Source of the DNA: Acidobacteriaceae bacterium
Lineage (GTDB): Bacteria > Acidobacteriota > Terriglobia > Terriglobales > Acidobacteriaceae
Assembly: GCA_027307295.1 (NCBI GenBank)
Contig: DAHUXF010000050.1
Coordinates: forward strand, 1 to 11,631
Length of the DNA stretch: 11,631 bases
Direction of reading: 5' to 3'
The notes under the pieces are model-generated. The model had not been told where the DNA came from. It did no database searches and worked only from the letters and a program-made list of their open reading frames with translations. Below, piece by piece: positions 7,155-11,631 of the stretch (position 1 is the first letter of the stretch; every line of letters starts with the position of its first letter). The position numbers and the translations under genes were made by a program.

Positions 7155-7256
7155 CGCCGGAGCGTGGTTTCTAAGCGTCTGCTACCGTTCGATCTATCAC
7201 TATTCTTTGGTAAGTAAATGAAGTGGCAAGCATGCCCGGCCGTTTCTGCCGCCTGA

Positions 7257-8033
7257 TCAGGGCTTTTTGGAGCGTGCTGGTGAGGGTCCGTGGCGGCTCA
7301 CCAGCCAGTTGAAGACCGGCTCTGGAATGGCCCGCACGGCCATCATGATGTAGCGCCAGAGGCCAGGTGTATAGACGATCTTAGGGGATTGCCGTTGGAG
7401 AGCCCGGTAGATGTCCTGTGCCACCATTTCAGGGTCGGCGAACCTTCCGGAGTTCTCCAGATGGGCCGTCATGGCCGTATTCACTGGGCCTGGTTTAATA
7501 GTAATTACCTTCACCCCCGCGCCTCGTAAACGGCTGCGCAGCCCGGCTAGAAAAAGAGTAAGCGCGCCCTTGGCTGTGCCATAGACATAGTTGGAGCGGC
7601 GAATGCGATCACCGGCCACAGAGGTAATCACGGCGATGCAACCGCCTTTACGGGATTCAAAATAATCCGAAAAGGCAGTCAGCAGAGCGGCGGCGCTCAC
7701 AAAGTCCGTGTGCAGTTGCTGTGCGGTCAATTCGCCCGAGTGGTCGCATTGGGTCTGGTCAAGCATAGAGCCATAGGCGAGCAGAAGAGTGTCAAAACCG
7801 GCAAAATTTTTTTGTGCGAAGTCGATCAGGCGCGCGTGTTGCTCAATGTTGTCCAGATCAATTGCAAAAGTCAGTACATTGGCTGCGCCACGGACCAGAA
7901 GGTCCTGGCGCAAGACTTCAAGCCGTCCCGCGGAGCGCGCTACCAGCAATAATTCTTTGCCTTCCTGCGCCGCTTTTCTTTGCACTGCTTGCGCGATCCC
8001 GGAAGTAGCTCCGAGCACGATCAGTTTTTTCAA
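7257..8033 (-). CDS. dprE2: DprE2-like short-chain dehydrogenase (2'-keto reductase of polyprenyl-phosphate ribose/arabinose)
   Basis: A 258-residue classical short-chain dehydrogenase. The nucleotide-binding motif is GATSGIA (8-14), slightly off the usual GxxxGxG. AYGS (86-89) follows, and the catalytic set is Ser138 (TSVAG), Tyr151 and Lys155 (YVYGTAK). The C-terminal region KPGPVNTAMTAHL and WRYIMMAVRAIPEPVF matches what I recall of mycobacterial DprE2, not generic SDRs. DprE2 reduces the 2'-keto intermediate made by DprE1 with NAD(P)H, giving polyprenylphosphoryl-D-arabinofuranose. The start is TTG 8033: it overlaps the dprE1 stop as TTGA, has GGAAGGA 8 bases upstream, and gives the family's N-terminus (KKLIVLGATSG). 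A longer in-frame ATG at 8111 would add 26 residues of dprE1-overlapping sequence. It is the last gene of the operon. Confidence 0.87.
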   Translation of the reverse strand: MKKLIVLGATSGIAQAVQRKAAQEGKELLLVARSAGRLEVLRQDLLVRGAANVLTFAIDLDNIEQHARLIDFAQKNFAGFDTLLLAYGSMLDQTQCDHSGELTAQQLHTDFVSAAALLTAFSDYFESRKGGCIAVITSVAGDRIRRSNYVYGTAKGALTLFLAGLRSRLRGAGVKVITIKPGPVNTAMTAHLENSGRFADPEMVAQDIYRALQRQSPKIVYTPGLWRYIMMAVRAIPEPVFNWLVSRHGPSPARSKKP

Positions 8034-9403
8034 GGCAGAAGTCCTTCCGTGACGCGCCGCCACAGTGAAGAAGATAGCTTTTTGTCTATATAAGGAAGAA
8101 GCTTGCGCCACGCGGGAAAAGAAGCCTCAAACATTGCGGGACTCATTCTGGCATCTTTGGCGGGATAGATTGCACCGCCACCTTTTAATATGACAGCGTC
8201 CAGGGTTTCCAGAAGCCGCAGCGTAGCTTCTCCGTGCATGGGGAAGTCCAGGGCAAGAGTAAGTCCGGGCCGGGGGAAAGAAAGCAGCCCAGGACTTTTG
8301 CGCGAGCCAAAGCGCTTGAGGACTGCCAGAAATGATCCCATGCCTGATTGCGAGATCAATTCCATCAGCTGTTCAAAAGCGGCGAAAGAATTTTCCTGCA
8401 CCACGCATTGATATTGCAGAAAACCTTGTTTCCCATACACGCGGTTCCACTGCCGGATGGAATCCAGCGGATAGAAAAACGGGTCATAAGCCACCAGGGT
8501 GCGGTTTTTCTTGTGCTGGTTGCGCCAGTAGTAGCCCGCATTGAGAGCTTTCATGGTGAAGCGGTTTAACGTCCAGGCAGGAAAATCAAAAGGCACTTTG
8601 GGCGGTTGATGCGCGCGGATTTTCGGGAACGGCGCAGCGCTGTGGTTTCCGCGAAAGAAAATTCCTCTCTGTTTGCCCTTGGTCAGGCAGTCAAGCCATG
8701 CCACTGTGTATTCATAATCCTGGTCGCTTTCCACGGTGAGAGCCAGAAACTTTTCGAGCGACGCGAAGGGCAGAACGTCCAGATCAATTCCAATTCCCTG
8801 AATGGCTTTGAGCTGGATCTCAGCCCACAAAATGACGCCGGTCAGCCCAAGGCCGCCGATGGTTGCGTTGAAGATGCCCTGATTTTCAGACGGTCCACAG
8901 ATCACAACTTCAGCATCTGAGCGGCAAAGGGCCAGCCTGCGGACGTGGCAGCCGAAGGTGCCGGCGCGATGATGGTTTTTGCCATGCACGTCATTGGCAA
9001 TGGCGCCGCCGAGAGTAACAAACTTTGTGCCGGGCGTTACCGGAAGAAACCATCCTTTAGGAACAATCACTTTGAGGATGTCCGCCAGGTTGACGCCGGC
9101 TTCACAACGGACCCAGCCTTCCTGAAAATCAGCAGCCAGGAAACGATTCAGATGTGAGCAATCCACCAGGCTGCGGTCGGCATTGAGGCAGAGATCGCCA
9201 TAACTTCTGCCGAGACCATAGGGCAACAATGAGCCAGGAGCCGCCTGCTGCAACAGAGGAAATATCTGCTGGGCCCAATCGACGCGAAAAACGGCTTCAT
9301 GCGAGACGCGAGGATATCGTCCCCAAGATGTATAGCCGGAACCGGCAACCAACGGTGAAGTGGTTTTTGCTTGTGATTGCATTGCTGGTGCAGGCGCGTC
9401 CAT
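8030..9403 (-). CDS. dprE1: DprE1-like FAD-dependent oxidase of polyprenylphosphoryl-ribose
   Basis: At 457 residues it is close to the mycobacterial enzyme (461). It is a PCMH/VAO-type flavoprotein: YGLGRSYGD (62-70), PVTPGTKFVTLGGAIA (121-136) and NDVHGKNHH (137-145, with His140 at the flavin site), then TFGCHVRRL and GGLGLTGV. The substrate domain has AWLD, YPLDSIRQWNRVYGKQGFLQYQ, GSFLAVLKRFG, LALDFP and YPAKDAR, whose Lys416 corresponds to catalytic Lys418. DprE1 oxidises the 2'-OH of the prenylphosphoryl ribofuranose to the keto form, which DprE2 reduces. At the position of the benzothiazinone-reactive Cys387 this protein has Ala384. ATG 9403 follows the HAD-UbiA stop after 3 bases; its Shine-Dalgarno is weak, and ATG 9382 (Met8) is an alternative. 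Confidence 0.92.
   Translation of the reverse strand: MDAPAPAMQSQAKTTSPLVAGSGYTSWGRYPRVSHEAVFRVDWAQQIFPLLQQAAPGSLLPYGLGRSYGDLCLNADRSLVDCSHLNRFLAADFQEGWVRCEAGVNLADILKVIVPKGWFLPVTPGTKFVTLGGAIANDVHGKNHHRAGTFGCHVRRLALCRSDAEVVICGPSENQGIFNATIGGLGLTGVILWAEIQLKAIQGIGIDLDVLPFASLEKFLALTVESDQDYEYTVAWLDCLTKGKQRGIFFRGNHSAAPFPKIRAHQPPKVPFDFPAWTLNRFTMKALNAGYYWRNQHKKNRTLVAYDPFFYPLDSIRQWNRVYGKQGFLQYQCVVQENSFAAFEQLMELISQSGMGSFLAVLKRFGSRKSPGLLSFPRPGLTLALDFPMHGEATLRLLETLDAVILKGGGAIYPAKDARMSPAMFEASFPAWRKLLPYIDKKLSSSLWRRVTEGLLP
8042..8048 (-). promoter_or_regulatory. Shine-Dalgarno selecting the TTG start of dprE2
   Basis: GGAAGGA lies inside the last codons of the dprE1-like gene, 8 bases before TTG 8033. With the 4-base TTGA overlap this predicts translational coupling of the two subunits' synthesis. 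Confidence 0.7.
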
Positions 9404-9406
9404 GTG

Positions 9407-10843
9407 CTAGCCCAATCTAAACATGCTGACGGCCAGGATGATAGCGGCAACCGCAGCTACGGCATAACTGCCGTAATCACGCAGGGCCAGTGTGATTGGA
9501 TCATCGTGGAGTTCGCCCCGATGAGCTTTCAGCCACAGGCGGCTGATCCAATAAGCCAGCAGCGGCGCCAGCAGCAGCAGCGCTTCCGGCGTGCGGTAAA
9601 GAACCATTACATCCCGGCTATTCACATACAAACTGAAGACCACTACGGCGGAAAAACCGATTGCCACTCCCAGATTCATCAGAAGTTCGCGATCTCCGCT
9701 CAAATATCCCCGTCCGGACCGTCCGCTTTCCACCAGGGTTTTGGCGCTCATGAGTTCTGAATAACGCTTGGCCATGGACATGCTCAAAAAGAAGAACAGT
9801 GAAAAAGACAAAAACCATTGTGATAACGGCGTTGCCGTGATGAGGGCCCCGGCCCAGATGCGAATGCTGTAGAAGCTTGAGAGGATGAAGGCGTCCAGCA
9901 GCACAATCGTCTTTAAATGCACTGAGTACCACATGGTGAGAGCAACGTACCCGATCAGGACTACGGCAAACTTAAAGCTGAGAAAAAAAGCGCAAGGCAA
10001 AGCGGTTGCCAGGAGCACGAAGGAAATAATGAATCCATAAGGGACAGATATGTCGCCGGCGGCGAAAGGCCGATTCTGTTTCCAGGGATGCTCCCGGTCA
10101 GAGTGCAGATCAAGCAGGTCATTCAGCACGTAAATGCCGGAGGCGCACATGCCGAAGAGGAGAAATCCTGCGAAAGTCCGGATAAATGAGTGCGGGCCCA
10201 GCCGGTGGGCCAGCGCCACGGGCAGGAATACCAGAACATTTTTAAACCAGTGATGGCCGCGGATGGCAGAAACAAACGTCGGGAGCGTCATCCGGTTCAC
10301 GGAAAACACGCGGCCTACTTCCGTCAGTCTGGCTGCCCGTTCAGACAATTTAGGGTCACCCACAACGTAAGCTGTCCGCGCTACCTGCCAGACCTTCAGG
10401 TCGGCGCGGGAATCGCCGATGTAATCAAAGCCCCGGCGCCCGTACTTTTCCTGTAAGAATTGCGCTTTGACGCGGCCTTTCAGGTTGCGTCCAGGTTCGC
10501 TGGCGAAAACCGAATCAAATAATCCCAGATGATCAGCCACGCGGGTGGCCAACTTGCTGGCGCATGCCGAAACCAATACCAGATGGCAACCGGAATCTTT
10601 TTTTTCTTTAAGGAAGCTTAGGATTTCCGGACGGTACGGCTGCGTTGCAATGTCCAGTACGGCGCGCTGCGCCAATTGGTCTTTCAAATAGGCCCGTCCG
10701 CGCAGCAACCAGAATGGGACCATCAAGAGGACCAGTGGACGCGTCTTCAGCAGAAACAGAAAGCACTCCCAGAACAAATCGCTTCGAACCAGAGTGCCAT
10801 CCAGATCGACACAGAGCACTGAGGGGGCTGAGGCCGTTAGCAT
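9407..10843 (-). CDS. HAD phosphatase-UbiA prenyltransferase fusion (decaprenyl-phosphate phosphoribosyltransferase type)
   Basis: 478 residues in two parts. Residues 1-185 are a HAD hydrolase: motif I VDLDGT (Asp13, Asp15), motif II VSACAS (Ser92), Lys122 in NLKGRVKAQF, motif IV YIGDSRAD (Asp144, Asp148). Residues about 192-478 are a multi-pass UbiA prenyltransferase: AIRGHHWFKNVLVFLP entry helix, LNDLLDLHSDREHPWKQNRP (Asn241, Asp242, Asp245, Asp249) binding the metal-diphosphate, then YSVHLKT...IRIWAGA and AKRYSEL. These patterns resemble mycobacterial Rv3806c, which joins PRPP and polyprenyl phosphate to 5-phosphoribosyl-prenyl-phosphate. The HAD part could then remove the 5-phosphate. ATG 10843 has GAAGGA 5 bases upstream. 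It is first in the operon with dprE1 and dprE2, 3 bases before dprE1. The UbiA subtype is well supported by context; the HAD substrate is inferred. Confidence 0.9.
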   Translation of the reverse strand: MLTASAPSVLCVDLDGTLVRSDLFWECFLFLLKTRPLVLLMVPFWLLRGRAYLKDQLAQRAVLDIATQPYRPEILSFLKEKKDSGCHLVLVSACASKLATRVADHLGLFDSVFASEPGRNLKGRVKAQFLQEKYGRRGFDYIGDSRADLKVWQVARTAYVVGDPKLSERAARLTEVGRVFSVNRMTLPTFVSAIRGHHWFKNVLVFLPVALAHRLGPHSFIRTFAGFLLFGMCASGIYVLNDLLDLHSDREHPWKQNRPFAAGDISVPYGFIISFVLLATALPCAFFLSFKFAVVLIGYVALTMWYSVHLKTIVLLDAFILSSFYSIRIWAGALITATPLSQWFLSFSLFFFLSMSMAKRYSELMSAKTLVESGRSGRGYLSGDRELLMNLGVAIGFSAVVVFSLYVNSRDVMVLYRTPEALLLLAPLLAYWISRLWLKAHRGELHDDPITLALRDYGSYAVAAVAAIILAVSMFRLG

Positions 10844-11152
10844 TTTTGTCCTTCAAGCCGGGCAGAGAGTGCGGCTCCTGCGACATTACTACGCAGCTTC
10901 GGCAAGCCATAGCCGATATTTATCTTAGTTATCATGTAAGGTGCAAAATCCATCTGCGTTTCAGCCAGCGTCCAGTTTCTTGCGAGTATCAAATCCCAAG
11001 AGGAGCGGGCTATTTTATTATCGTAGCCGTGGCAGGCCCCGCTAGTATTGGCAGAGGTTCTCTCCGGCATGACCGAAGTGTATTGTCCGTTGCGATTCCT
11101 GCATGACCTCTGACATAATCCGAAATACAGCAGCTTGTGGTTCCATTCGCAA
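10844..11152. other. Divergent promoter region between the arabinose operon and the GT-C gene
   Basis: 309 bases with no supported gene; the reading frames across it are in neither neighbour's style. On the minus side GAAGGA (10849-10854) serves the HAD-UbiA start, and an AT-rich patch at about 10916-10936 (GATAACTAAGATAAATAT on the minus strand) could hold its -10, but no single hexamer pair stands out. On the plus side there is a promoter at 11090-11119. GCATGACC occurs twice (11068-11075, 11101-11108), flanking its -35. Confidence 0.45.
11090..11119 (+). promoter_or_regulatory. Candidate promoter of the GT-C gene
   Basis: TTGCGA (11090-11095), 18 bases, CATAAT (11114-11119). The layout is the same TTGCxA-N18-CATAAT as the candidate MerR-TPR promoter in this window. 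The leader before ATG 11153 would be about 27 bases. Confidence 0.4.
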
Positions 11153-11631
11153 ATGCCAGCAACCAAATCATCTGGCTCTTCAGGCCCCAATAACCCGGTG
11201 GCGGCTCCGCGCAACAGGCCGAATAACGTTTCCATCGCGGAACATTTTCGCCGTCCCGCACTGTTTTTGTCCTTTCTCGGTGCGCTCACGTTCATTGTTT
11301 ATTATGTGAGTCTGTCATTTCAGTTCGCATGGGATGACGTCTTCCAGATTGTGGACAACCCGCTTGTCCGGTCGTGGAGTAATGTGCCGCGCGCGTTCAC
11401 CAGCGATCTGTGGTACCACATGAACCGCGGCCAGCTTTATTACCGTCCTCTGTTTACCACCTGGTCTATTTTCAATTATGCGCTGTTCAAGTTGCAGCCC
11501 TGGGGCTGGCACCTGACTGCGATTTTGTTGCATATAGCAACCGTCTGCGTGTTTTTTGTTTTTGCCCGGCAGCTGCGTCTGCCATATTGGACAGCGGCTG
11601 CGGCAAGCGCCATCTTTGCTTTGCATCCGAT
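11153..11631 (+). CDS. GT-C family membrane glycosyltransferase-like protein (Tmtc/PMT type), N-terminal part, cut by window edge
   Basis: The first 159 residues are visible. A polar Ser/Pro/Asn-rich N-terminus (1-34) is followed by a membrane helix (about 36-56). An outer loop then carries WDD (60-62), DNPLV (68-72), LWYHM and YYRPLFTTWSIFNYALF (96-112). Next come QPWGWHLTAILLHIATVCVFF (a second helix), a third hydrophobic stretch from 145 and FALHP at the edge. WDD plus YYRPL plus PWGWHL plus FALHP is the pattern of GT-C proteins of the O-mannosyl/Tmtc group, which transfer sugar from a polyprenyl-phosphate carrier outside the cytoplasmic membrane and often end in TPRs. ATG 11153 lacks a strong Shine-Dalgarno; TTG 11135 is in frame. 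The frame opens after a stop at 11111-11113. The acceptor and sugar are unknown. Confidence 0.85.
   Translation, partial: MPATKSSGSSGPNNPVAAPRNRPNNVSIAEHFRRPALFLSFLGALTFIVYYVSLSFQFAWDDVFQIVDNPLVRSWSNVPRAFTSDLWYHMNRGQLYYRPLFTTWSIFNYALFKLQPWGWHLTAILLHIATVCVFFVFARQLRLPYWTAAAASAIFALHP

Larger units (their letters stand above)
6909..7256. other. Intergenic region between dprE2-like and DUF11 genes
   Basis: 348 bases without a supported gene. It holds the leader and promoter of the DUF11 gene and the long-range inverted repeat at 7096-7154. No strong hairpin with a T run follows the dprE2-like stop at 7257, so an intrinsic terminator for the arabinose operon is not evident. Confidence 0.5.

Noticed and set aside
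8034..8111. A longer DprE2 starting at ATG 8111
   Set aside because: The added residues lie inside the dprE1 gene and are unlike the family; TTG 8033 fits the motif start, spacing and Shine-Dalgarno.
10837..11295. A 152-codon minus-strand frame across the divergent promoter region
   Set aside because: It overlaps the GT-C coding start and the HAD-UbiA start, shows no domain pattern, and would cover the likely promoters.

Overview
The window looks like the chromosome of a Gram-negative, probably acidobacterial, organism. This is inferred from the style of the genes: a MerR-type helix-turn-helix fused to TPRs, a giant secreted DUF11-repeat protein with an unusual C-terminal tail, a GT-C membrane protein of the Tmtc type, and moderate GC. 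No rRNA or other phylogenetic marker is present, so the assignment is tentative. There is no mobile element, phage or CRISPR array.

Layout from left to right. (1) Positions 1-472, minus strand: 5' part of a farnesyl/geranylgeranyl-type polyprenyl diphosphate synthase (IspA-like), cut by the window edge. (2) 473-661: spacer containing a 10-bp-period repeat of the CGCAGAT type. (3) 662-1534, minus: a MerR-HTH/TPR fusion protein, with a plausible promoter at 1582-1611. (4) 1808-1883, plus: tRNA-Thr(CGT) with encoded CCA, preceded by a promoter and an 11-bp tandem repeat. (5) 2052-6908, minus: a 1618-residue exported protein with an N-terminal domain of about 500 residues that I do not recognise, seven DUF11 repeats, and a tail with two hydrophobic segments, a lipobox-like Cys and a final Ig-like stretch. 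A strong intrinsic terminator (1993-2029) ends it. (6) 7257-10843, minus: a tight three-gene operon, HAD-UbiA fusion, dprE1-like, dprE2-like. (7) 11153 to the right edge, plus, divergent from the operon: 5' part of a GT-C glycosyltransferase-like membrane protein.

The functional highlight is the three-gene operon. Its members match, enzyme for enzyme, the mycobacterial route to decaprenylphosphoryl-D-arabinofuranose: prenyl-phosphate phosphoribosyltransferase (UbiA/Rv3806c type), phosphatase, DprE1 oxidase and DprE2 reductase. Here a HAD phosphatase-like domain is fused to the UbiA domain and could supply the dephosphorylation step. The operon therefore predicts a lipid-linked D-arabinofuranose donor in a non-mycobacterial cell. 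The divergent GT-C protein is a natural, unproven candidate user of a polyprenyl-phosphate sugar. The polyprenyl diphosphate synthase at the left edge belongs to the same broad isoprenoid metabolism but is a separate locus.
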